A stretch of 64,000 bases of DNA. Origin: DATCBF01 sp964401995. Its GTDB lineage: Bacteria; Actinomycetota; Thermoleophilia; Solirubrobacterales; 70-9. The notes beneath the pieces are model-generated. The model did no database searches. It worked only from the letters and a program-made list of their open reading frames with translations, and was not told the origin of the DNA. The stretch is from assembly GCA_964401995.1 (NCBI GenBank), contig CAYOAP010000013.1:1-64000 (forward strand), given 5' to 3'. Below, piece by piece: positions 57,895-64,000 of the stretch (the stretch's first letter is position 1; each line of letters starts with the position of its first letter). Both the position numbers and the translations under genes were made by a program.

Positions 57895-58138
57895 GTGCGA
57901 CACCGTAGCACGGAGGGAGGATGAGGTTGGCGCGCGCTTTCTCAACGAACTGCTCTAGACCGAACACTTCGACAACGCCACCCGCCGTCATCCACGCGGC
58001 CCCGTACTCAATTAGCTCTCCTTCATACCCATGGGCAGCAAGCGCTATGGCCACAAGCGCCTCGTCGAGCGCCTCGTCGTAGTACTTGGAGCCAGCGAGC
58101 CACTGGAAGTGATCGATTAGGTCGACGCGATAAATCAT
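57845..58138 (-). CDS. uncertain small ORF upstream of vapBC
   Basis: 97 residues from ATG 58138. The sequence reads like a real protein (IYRVDLIDHFQWLAGSKYYD, EALDEALVAIALAAHGYEGE, AAWMTAGGVVEVFGLEQFVE) with lower GC than host genes. Its last 50 bases overlap vapB in another frame and the tail (GDRGPRPAQPDSSRD) looks non-native. It may be a gene whose 3' end was lost when vapBC arrived, or a gene read past its natural end. No family recognised. Confidence 0.4.
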   Translation of the reverse strand: MIYRVDLIDHFQWLAGSKYYDEALDEALVAIALAAHGYEGELIEYGAAWMTAGGVVEVFGLEQFVEKARANLILPPCYGVAHGDRGPRPAQPDSSRD

Positions 58139-58210
58139 CTCCCCACGACCCTAGGAACCTTCAGTTCAAAAGTGGCGCGCAGAATGTAAAAACTTTGAGG
58201 CGTCGGTGCG

Positions 58211-58990
58211 TCAGCTTTCCGGGCCCATGTCGAGCTCCAGATGTTCAACCTCGTCCTCGGTCAGGGCATCTGAATCCTCGGACAGCAGCTCCCCCACTAG
58301 CGCCAGGACGTCGATCGCGGATGGGTCTGGGGTCGGATCGCCAGTGGCTTCTGCCAGGCGGGCTGCCGATAGGTAGGTGAGGCGGACGGCCTGGATTACT
58401 AGGACGCGGCGGAGGCCGTCGGAGACCTCGCCGCGCTCGCGGGCCACTGCGGCCAGGCGGGAGATGGTCTCGGCGCGGCGGGCTATGCGGACGTCGGGGT
58501 GGCGGCGCTCGTCGTTGGGCTCGTTGGCGACGAGGGGGAAGCGGAAGGACTGGGGCAGCTCGACGATTGGCGAGACGGGCGGGATCTTCTCGTTCAGGAT
58601 CGCGCGGAAGCGGGACTCTTTGATCGCCTTCACGTAGGCGGAATACTCGACCTGGTCGAGCCTGGGCTGGGTGATGTCTTTGGGCTGGTTCTCCAACTCC
58701 CAGAGCGGCCACATCTCCAGCTCGGCCACCTCGAAGATGTCGAGCACTCGCATCGCCACCGCATCGGTGCGCTGGTTGGTCAAGTGGCGGCGGATGCGGG
58801 TGCGCAGGCGCTCGTTGGTCTGGCCGACGTAGATCGGCTCGCCGTCGTAGTCGTAGAAGGCGTAGACGCCAAACCTGGCATTACCGGCAACCAGGCCGTC
58901 GTCGTCGGCCTGGTTGAGCGCGACCTCGAGCAAGGTGCGGAACTCGCGGACCTGGGGCGAGGGCAGGTCGCTGCGGCGCGGCCGTGCCAT
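58211..58990 (-). CDS. GIY-YIG nuclease family protein, possible restriction endonuclease
   Basis: About 259 residues from ATG 58990. The GIY-YIG core is visible near residue 40 (FGVYAFYDYDGEPIYVGQTN, then ERLRTRIRRHL), with acidic positions further on (EVAELEMWPLWELEN). A helical C-terminal half follows. The start overlaps the methyltransferase stop as TGATG. A nuclease translationally coupled to a DNA cytosine methyltransferase and next to vsr suggests the cleaving part of a type II restriction-modification system. Homing-type or repair nuclease are alternatives. Confidence 0.82.
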   Translation of the reverse strand: MARPRRSDLPSPQVREFRTLLEVALNQADDDGLVAGNARFGVYAFYDYDGEPIYVGQTNERLRTRIRRHLTNQRTDAVAMRVLDIFEVAELEMWPLWELENQPKDITQPRLDQVEYSAYVKAIKESRFRAILNEKIPPVSPIVELPQSFRFPLVANEPNDERRHPDVRIARRAETISRLAAVARERGEVSDGLRRVLVIQAVRLTYLSAARLAEATGDPTPDPSAIDVLALVGELLSEDSDALTEDEVEHLELDMGPES

Positions 58991-60123
58991 CAACCCGCCA
59001 GGGCGAGGGGCGCAGGCGAGGCGGCAGCCGCGGGCGCCACGTAGTGCTGGCAGAGCCAGCCGATCACCGGCACGCAGACGGCGTCGCCGAACCCGAAGAG
59101 CGCCTGGTTGCCGCGCCTGCCATCGAGGCTGAAGGACGGGGCCCCCATCAGCCGCGCGTATTCACGGGGGGTCATCCACCGCACCCGCACCTCTCCGCCC
59201 CCGGCCTCGACCAGGGCCTGCTTGCTCGACCCGCCCCGCGCCGTCCGCAGGCAGCCGGCGATCCCGTCGGCCCTGATCTCCCAGACCGCGACGTTATTGC
59301 GGGTGCGCCGGTAGGCGGTCCGCCAGGCCATGCGCTTGCCCTGCTTCAGCGCCTCCAGGCGGGCGGACTGGATCGGCGAGAGCGAGGCGACGAAGCGCTC
59401 GAGGCGGGCGGCGTCCCACCACTTGCCGTCACCAGCGGTCAGGCGCTCGACCACCTTGCTGAGGTCGAGCGGGCCGGCCGGCAGCGGCGGCAGCATGCGC
59501 GCGTGCAGCCTTGCCTCAGGCAGCTCTTCGGCAAAGCGGCGCACCCACTGCGGCCGCTGGGAGAAATCCCCAACCCGATCCTCGGGTCCCAGATCGGCAA
59601 GCCCGACGATGAACATGCGGGGCCGGCTCTGGGCGACGAAGTGGCGGGCGTCGATCGCCATCAGGTCGCAGGAGTAGCCAAGCCGGTTGAGCTCGGTCAC
59701 GGCACAGCGCAGATCGCGCCCGCCGTGGCTGGAGGCAAAGCCGAGCACGTTCTCGAGGAGCACGACCGAAGGGCGGCGGTCCCCCATGTCCTCCAAGACA
59801 CGGGCGAACTCCCAGAACATGCTCGACCCGCCCTCCTCGTCGCGCGGCGCGCCCGCCTCGCCGAGGCCACGGCGATTCCCGGCGAGGGAGAGATCGGTGC
59901 AAGGAAAGGAGGCGGTGGCAATGTCGATCTCCGGCAGCGAGTCCCCCTCGATGTCGCGAACGTCGTCGAGCACGAACTCGTCGCCGCCGAAGTTGGCGAC
60001 GTACATATCTCGCTTGTCGGGCTCAATATCGTTGGCCCACACGGTCTTGACATCTCCTGACTCCAGGCCAAGCCGCATGAGGCCAATGCCCGCGAAGAAC
60101 TCGGCAGCGCGCAGGGGGCTCAT
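58990..60123 (-). CDS. DNA (cytosine-5-)-methyltransferase
   Basis: 377 residues from ATG 60123. Motif I AEFFAGIGLMRLGLES, motif IV SFPCTDLSLAGNRRG with catalytic C75, motif VI VLLENVLGF with E124, motif VIII QSRPRMFIVGL and motif X GFGDAVCVPVIGWLCQHY. The target-recognition region lies at about 225-300. Ends by overlapping the GIY-YIG gene; starts 5 bp after the vsr stop. Host-like base composition. Recognition sequence is not predictable. Confidence 0.95.
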   Translation of the reverse strand: MSPLRAAEFFAGIGLMRLGLESGDVKTVWANDIEPDKRDMYVANFGGDEFVLDDVRDIEGDSLPEIDIATASFPCTDLSLAGNRRGLGEAGAPRDEEGGSSMFWEFARVLEDMGDRRPSVVLLENVLGFASSHGGRDLRCAVTELNRLGYSCDLMAIDARHFVAQSRPRMFIVGLADLGPEDRVGDFSQRPQWVRRFAEELPEARLHARMLPPLPAGPLDLSKVVERLTAGDGKWWDAARLERFVASLSPIQSARLEALKQGKRMAWRTAYRRTRNNVAVWEIRADGIAGCLRTARGGSSKQALVEAGGGEVRVRWMTPREYARLMGAPSFSLDGRRGNQALFGFGDAVCVPVIGWLCQHYVAPAAAASPAPLALAG

Positions 60124-60128
60124 GAGGG

Positions 60129-60515
60129 TCAAACGGTAGTCGTGGAAGCGGACAGGGCAGCGCGCACCAGATCGACCGCCTGCTCGACCGGCTCGTGCTC
60201 CCAAATCCGCACCACCTGCCATCCCGCGGCCGTCAGCGCGGCGGTAATCCGCTCGTCGCGCTCGCGGTTGCGACCGAGCTTGGCCTCCCAGTAGGGACGG
60301 TTGCGCGCCGGCATCCGGCCGTGCTCGGGACACCCATGCCAGAAGCAGCCGTCGACGAAGACGGCGACCCGCCGCCGGGTGAAGACGATGTCCGCCTTGG
60401 TCCGAACCTTTCCGGCACGGACGACGAAGTCTTTGCGATAGCGCAGCCCGGAAGCGTGCAGCGCGCGCCGCAGCTTCAGCTCGGGCACGGTATCGACCCT
60501 CCGGTTGCCCTGCAT
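60129..60515 (-). CDS. vsr: very short patch repair (Vsr) endonuclease
   Basis: 128 residues from ATG 60515. MQGNRRVDTVPELKLRRALH, FVVRAGKVRTKADIVFTRRR, FVDGCFWHGCPEHGRMPARN and YWEAKLGRNRERDERITAAL match Vsr, including the catalytic Asp and the zinc-binding His/Cys. Nicks T:G mismatches that arise from deaminated 5-methylcytosine, so its pairing with the adjacent m5C methyltransferase is expected. Family members usually carry about 15 more residues at the N terminus; a CTG codon at 60569 would supply them and overlap the gadB stop (CTGA). Confidence 0.92.
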   Translation of the reverse strand: MQGNRRVDTVPELKLRRALHASGLRYRKDFVVRAGKVRTKADIVFTRRRVAVFVDGCFWHGCPEHGRMPARNRPYWEAKLGRNRERDERITAALTAAGWQVVRIWEHEPVEQAVDLVRAALSASTTTV

Positions 60516-60565
60516 CGAGCGACGGGTCGCAGGGCTGGAGGCTGGCGGCGTCTGCGGCAGCCTGG

Positions 60566-61945
60566 TCAGTACCCCGGGCCCATCTTCATCTGTTTGCGCT
60601 CGGCAGGATGGGCGCCACCCTTTTTCTCCAGCGTCGCGCAGGCCGTGGCGATGTCTTCGGAGAGGCGGTCCACCTGCTGGCGGCTGAGCGTCTCCTTGGC
60701 CAGGGCGCGCATGATTTTGACCTCCTGGGCGTTGGGAGGCATGGTGTAGGCGGGGACCATCCAGCCGCGCTCGGCCGAGAGCTGCCAGGCGACGTCGAAC
60801 TCGTCGTAGTTCTTGCCGGGGAGCAACTTGAAGGCGACCAGCGGCAGCTGCTCGTGCTCGGCGCCGATCACTTCGAAGTCGCCGCTCGCCTCCAGGTAGC
60901 CGGCCAGGGCGCGGGCGTTCTCCTCCATCGCTTTCATGATGTAGGTGTAGCCCTCGCGCCCGAAGCGGACGAAGTTGTAGTACTGGGCGAGGACCATCGA
61001 GGCGCCGGTGGAGAAGTTGAGGGTGAAGGTGGCGTCGGTCTTGCCGAGGTAGTTCTCGTAGAAGACAAGGTCCTCGGCGAGGTCGGAGGACTCGCGGAAG
61101 ACGAGCCAGCCGATCCCCGGGTAGACGAGCCCGAACTTGTGGCCGGAGACGTTGATCGAGCGCACCTGCTCGAGCCGGAAGTCCCACTCCGAGTCGGGGT
61201 AGAGGAAGGGCCAGACGAAGCCGCCGCTGGCGGCGTCGATGTGGAGCGGGACGTCGAGGCCCTTCTCGCCCTTGATCTCGACCAGCAGCTTGTTGATGCC
61301 GACGATGTCATCGGCGTGGCCGGTGAAGGTGGTGCCGAGCACGGCGGCGACGCCGATCGTGTTCTCGTCGATATGGGGCTCGACGTCGTCGGGGCCGATC
61401 ACGTACTTGTTCTCCTGCAGCGGCACGATCCGCGGTTCGACATCGAAGTAGCGGCAGAACTTTTCCCAGACCACGTGGACGTCGCCGCCGAAGATCAGGT
61501 TCGGCTTGTCGGTCGGCTTGCCATCGGCCTCGCGGCGCTTGCGCCATTTCCACTTCAGCGAGAGGGCGCCGAGCATGATCGCCTCCGAGGATCCCTGGGT
61601 GCGGGTGCCAGTCGTCTCGCCCGGAGCGTGGAAGAGGTCGGCCAGCATCCGCACGCAGCGCTGCTCGATCTCGGCCGAGATCGGATACTCGGCGTGGTCG
61701 ATGAAGTTGCGGTAGAGGTTCTCGGCGATGATCCGGTCGGCCTCGGGCTCCATCCAGGTCGTGACGAAGGTCGCCAGGTTGCGCTGCGGGTCGCCCTCCA
61801 GCGCCAGATCCTCGCCGAGCAGCCGCATCGCGTCCTTGGACTCCATCCCGGCCGCGGGGAACTCCTTGTCGGGGGCGGCTTCGGTCAGGAAGCGATTGCC
61901 GAAAAGCTTGGATGCGGCGTCGCCGCCGTTGTCTGGTTTGGTCAT
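60566..61945 (-). CDS. gadB: glutamate decarboxylase, PLP-dependent
   Basis: 459 residues, normal length. Begins KLFGNRFLTEAAPDKEFPAA; TQGSSEAIMLGALSLKWKWR; PLP-binding INVSGHKFGLVYPG with the Schiff-base lysine; HIDAASGGFVWPFLYPD with the cofactor aspartate. Converts glutamate to GABA, consuming a proton. It is upstream of vsr, dcm and the GIY-YIG gene on the same strand with an overlap at the stop codon, so the restriction genes probably ride on the gad transcript. No glutamate/GABA antiporter is nearby. Confidence 0.95.
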   Translation of the reverse strand: MTKPDNGGDAASKLFGNRFLTEAAPDKEFPAAGMESKDAMRLLGEDLALEGDPQRNLATFVTTWMEPEADRIIAENLYRNFIDHAEYPISAEIEQRCVRMLADLFHAPGETTGTRTQGSSEAIMLGALSLKWKWRKRREADGKPTDKPNLIFGGDVHVVWEKFCRYFDVEPRIVPLQENKYVIGPDDVEPHIDENTIGVAAVLGTTFTGHADDIVGINKLLVEIKGEKGLDVPLHIDAASGGFVWPFLYPDSEWDFRLEQVRSINVSGHKFGLVYPGIGWLVFRESSDLAEDLVFYENYLGKTDATFTLNFSTGASMVLAQYYNFVRFGREGYTYIMKAMEENARALAGYLEASGDFEVIGAEHEQLPLVAFKLLPGKNYDEFDVAWQLSAERGWMVPAYTMPPNAQEVKIMRALAKETLSRQQVDRLSEDIATACATLEKKGGAHPAERKQMKMGPGY

Positions 61946-61996
61946 TGGTCCACGCTATCGTGGATCGTCCAGGGCGCAACTAGCGAAAGGATCAGG

Positions 61997-62440
61997 TTGA
62001 ACGACGCAGAGCTGAGTGAGATGGGCCCGATCGATTACCTGCTGATCGAATGGCCAGGGCGACAGCCGACCGGGGAGGCTGCGCCGCACATCGTCGACCT
62101 CGTCGACCGCGGCCTGATCCGGATCCTCGACATCGCCTTCATGGCCAAGGCCGAGGACGGCTCGGTCGCCGCCCTGGAGATATCCGACCTCGGGGGCGAG
62201 ATCGAGGCCTTCGCGATCTTCGAGGGAGCCTCTTCCGGGCTGCTCTCCGAGGAGGACCTCGGCGAGGCGGCCGAGGCGCTCGCCCCCGGCACCTCAGCCG
62301 GCCTGCTCGTCTTCGAGAATCGCTGGGCAGCGCCCTTTGCCACCGCCGTGCGAAAGTCGGGCGGCCAGCTGGTCGCCAGCGGACGCATCCCCATCCAGGC
62401 CGTGATCGCCGCGCTCGACGCGGCCGACGCGGCGTCCTGA
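61997..62440 (+). CDS. DUF6325 family protein
   Basis: About 147 residues. The start is TTG 61997, where AAAGGA sits at good spacing; ATG 62021 (first codon of GPIDYLLIEWPGRQPTGEAA) is the alternative and starts where family members usually do. Pattern: LLIEWPG, HIVDLVDRGLIRILDIAFMA, GSVAALEISDL, LLVFENRWAAPFATAVRKSG. The family is small and cytoplasmic with no known activity and is often next to a SHOCT-domain gene, as here. Promoter region lies in the 51-bp gap to the divergent gadB. Confidence 0.85.
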   Translation: MNDAELSEMGPIDYLLIEWPGRQPTGEAAPHIVDLVDRGLIRILDIAFMAKAEDGSVAALEISDLGGEIEAFAIFEGASSGLLSEEDLGEAAEALAPGTSAGLLVFENRWAAPFATAVRKSGGQLVASGRIPIQAVIAALDAADAAS

Positions 62441-62455
62441 GAAAAGGAGACCACC

Positions 62456-62737
62456 ATGCCAGGACTACTTCGAGGAGTTGCGCGGACGGCAGCCATCGCC
62501 GGCACCGCGACAGCCGTCAGCAACCGCGTTTCCCGCCGCCAGGGCCAGCGCTGGGCCCAGCAGGAAGAACAGCAGTACGCGCAGCAGGCCCCGGAAGCCG
62601 CGCCCGCCCCAGCGGCGCCCGCCGCTGCTGGCGAGTCGATGATCGACCAGCTCAAGGAGCTGGGCGAACTCAAAAGCCAGGGGATCCTCACCGAGGAGGA
62701 GTTCGCGGCCCAGAAGGCCAAGCTGCTCGGGGCCTAG
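62456..62737 (+). CDS. SHOCT domain protein
   Basis: 93 residues. AAAAGGAG lies about 6 bases before the ATG. The N-terminal half is Arg/Ala-rich (GVARTAAIAGTATAVSNRVS), a Gln/Ala/Pro linker follows, and the C terminus is the short helical SHOCT motif (IDQLKELGELKSQGILTEEE, FAAQKAKLLG). SHOCT segments are probably oligomerisation or membrane-interaction modules. It follows the DUF6325 gene by 15 bp and precedes the next gene by 3 bp; a three-gene unit. Confidence 0.88.
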   Translation: MPGLLRGVARTAAIAGTATAVSNRVSRRQGQRWAQQEEQQYAQQAPEAAPAPAAPAAAGESMIDQLKELGELKSQGILTEEEFAAQKAKLLGA

Positions 62738-62740
62738 GCG

Positions 62741-63388
62741 ATGAACGACGACTGGCGCCTGCAGGTCGGCTTTGAGAAGGAGGGGCTCGCTGACTCGCTG
62801 ATCGAGCATCTCGATGCCCGTGAGCTCGAGCACGACCTCAGCGACGCTTTCCACGATCGGGTCATCGTCAGCCGCGAAGGTGCTCAGGTCTTCCTCTATA
62901 CGGGGACGCGCGAGCAGGCAGAAAGCGCCCGCGGCGTCGTCGTCTCGCTGGCGCAGAAACATCAGTGGAAGCTGGCGGCGGAGCTGAAGCGCTGGCACCC
63001 GACGGCTGAGGAGTGGCAGGACCCCGACATCCCCCTCGCCGATGACGAGGCCTCGCGCAAAGCCGAGCACGAAGAGCTGATAGCAGACGAGCGCGAGGAA
63101 ACCGAGGCGCGGGGTCGTCCCGAATTCGACGTCCGGGTTGACCTCGCGTCGCGCCATGACGCCGAGCGGTTCCAGCAGCAGCTGCGAGCCGAGGGCCTCC
63201 CAGCCGTGCATCGCGGCAAGTACCTGCTGGTAGGCGTCACGGACGAGGACGCAGCCAAGGCTCTTGCCGAGCGGCTGCAGGCGGAGGCGCCTCCCGGCAG
63301 CGAGGTCAAGGCCGAGGGAACCTGGCAGGTCGCATATGGCGAGCGGCCCGCCAACCCTTTCTCGATCTTCGGCGGGCTCGGCGGCTGA
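62741..63388 (+). CDS. two-domain protein of unknown function, internally duplicated
   Basis: 215 residues. Two copies of a beta-alpha-beta unit: first RLQVGFEKEGLADSLIEHLD through DRVIVSREGAQVFLYTGTRE, second DVRVDLASRHDAERFQQQLR through VHRGKYLLVGVTDEDAAKAL. An acidic, charged linker (about 95-130) joins them. The layout resembles ferredoxin-like regulatory folds such as RraB, but no family is certain. Third gene of the DUF6325-SHOCT unit, starting 3 bp after the SHOCT stop. Confidence 0.7.
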   Translation: MNDDWRLQVGFEKEGLADSLIEHLDARELEHDLSDAFHDRVIVSREGAQVFLYTGTREQAESARGVVVSLAQKHQWKLAAELKRWHPTAEEWQDPDIPLADDEASRKAEHEELIADEREETEARGRPEFDVRVDLASRHDAERFQQQLRAEGLPAVHRGKYLLVGVTDEDAAKALAERLQAEAPPGSEVKAEGTWQVAYGERPANPFSIFGGLGG

Positions 63389-63448
63389 GAAGCGCCCGGA
63401 TTCACCCGGCGCCGCATCGAATGCTTTGCGCCGGGTACTAGAGGAGAG

Positions 63449-64000
63449 ATGAGACGCGCGCCAGGGCTGCTGCTCGCCATGCTGCTCCTCCTTGCCTGGG
63501 CTCCGGCCGAGGGGAGCGCTGCCGCCGAGAACCCGCCATCGCCGCCGAGCTGCGCCGAAGGGCCGGCCACGATCGGTGAGACGACCTTCGGCACGCCCTG
63601 CGCCGACGTGATCGTCGTCCCGCCCGGAGTGGAGACGGTCAAGGGTGGCGGTGGCAACGACCTGATCGTGCCCGCGGCGACCTCGGCCAGCGCTCCCTGT
63701 CCCGAAGGCTGCCGGCTCGGGGTCGGCAGCCAGACCTACGAAGGCGGCCCCGGCAACGACATCGTCTTCGGCGAACGCGGCGACGACATCCTCCGCGGCG
63801 GCGAAGGGAACGACCGCCTCTACGGCGGGATCGGCGACGATCTGCTCGAAGGCGGCCCCGGCAACGATGTCCTCTCCGGCGGCTTCGGCGCCGACGGCAT
63901 CGACGGCGGGCCCGGCAACGATTACGTGCGCGGCGACGGGACCCAGGACGAAATCGTCGACACCGGGCCGGCCTCGGACGTCGACACGCTGAGCTACTCG
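63449..64000 (+). CDS. secreted RTX-repeat calcium-binding protein, 3' truncated by window
   Basis: 184 codons are visible and the frame is open to the edge. ATG 63449 is directly preceded by GAGGAG. Signal peptide APGLLLAMLLLLAWAPAEG. After a Cys-containing stretch come Gly/Asp-rich nonapeptide repeats of the GGxGNDxLxG kind (GGPGNDIVFGERGDDILRGG, EGNDRLYGGIGDDLLEGGPG, GNDVLSGG), which fold into calcium-binding beta-rolls. The first repeats are interrupted by a Cys-rich insert (APCPEGCRLG). Function depends on the missing C terminus; adhesin, surface layer or enzyme are possible. Confidence 0.85.
   Translation, partial: MRRAPGLLLAMLLLLAWAPAEGSAAAENPPSPPSCAEGPATIGETTFGTPCADVIVVPPGVETVKGGGGNDLIVPAATSASAPCPEGCRLGVGSQTYEGGPGNDIVFGERGDDILRGGEGNDRLYGGIGDDLLEGGPGNDVLSGGFGADGIDGGPGNDYVRGDGTQDEIVDTGPASDVDTLSYS

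Noticed and set aside
53175..58138. Prophage or integrase-bearing island
   Set aside because: No integrase, no phage genes and no tRNA-end direct repeat found by eye; only position and GC suggest an island.

Overview
The window is chromosomal DNA from a GC-rich bacterium. The genes favour G/C at third codon positions, GTG/TTG starts are frequent, and neighbouring genes often overlap as ATGA, GTGA or TGATG. Protein content (two MMPL transporters, PadR and TetR regulators, an AidB-like dehydrogenase, a DUF6325/SHOCT pair, SdhA-SdhB with an HdrB-like third subunit, GT-C glycosyltransferases) points to Actinomycetota. A deep-branching lineage such as Thermoleophilia/Solirubrobacterales fits best, but that is inference. 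No rRNA or phage structural gene is visible.

Layout. 1-2.8 kb: tail of an acyl-CoA ligase, an R2-like oxidase fused to an SCP2-like domain, and a broken alpha/beta hydrolase. 2.8-9.6 kb (minus): tetR, MMPL transporter, CASTOR/POLLUX-like channel and amidase, with a small membrane protein upstream. 9.7-14.1 kb (minus): hsp20, lon, GT-C glycosyltransferase. 14.1-14.5 kb: first copy of an unrecognised composite structured repeat. 14.9-25.1 kb: fatty acid hydroxylase, a small DNA-binding protein, and central metabolism (mdh, icd, AidB-like, sdhA-sdhB-HdrB-like sdhE) with a site-2 protease. 25.3-30 kb: NhaP antiporter, asd, lysC, GAF/HD-GYP protein. 30-31 kb: a low-GC overlapping gene pair of toxin-antitoxin form and a small orphan gene. 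31-33.7 kb: padR-MMPL operon. 33.7-34.1 kb: second copy of the composite repeat. 34-41 kb: three zinc-ribbon proteins (one fused to a phosphoesterase) beside the divergent pstCAB and pstS. 41-45.7 kb: a MerR-type regulator, a degenerate GGDEF protein and dnaX-ybaB-recR. 45.7-53 kb: a GT-C protein, budA, a NodIJ-like ABC exporter, SRP RNA, a CPA2 antiporter and a secreted protein.

53.2-60.5 kb is a defence region beginning next to a tRNA-Val(CAC) gene: an unusually modular McrB with McrC (visibly AT-richer than its surroundings), a VapBC pair, then an operon of GIY-YIG nuclease, m5C methyltransferase and Vsr coupled to glutamate decarboxylase. 60.6-64 kb: gadB, DUF6325, SHOCT and tandem-domain small proteins, and the start of a secreted RTX-repeat protein that runs off the window.

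The best candidate for something undescribed is the two-copy composite repeat (14124-14542 plus, 33696-34136 minus). Each copy carries two related hairpin modules of about 145 bp around a linker. Across the four modules the long terminal stems differ in sequence but stay base-paired, which suggests selection on structure. Second is the McrB with several reader-like modules next to a tRNA.
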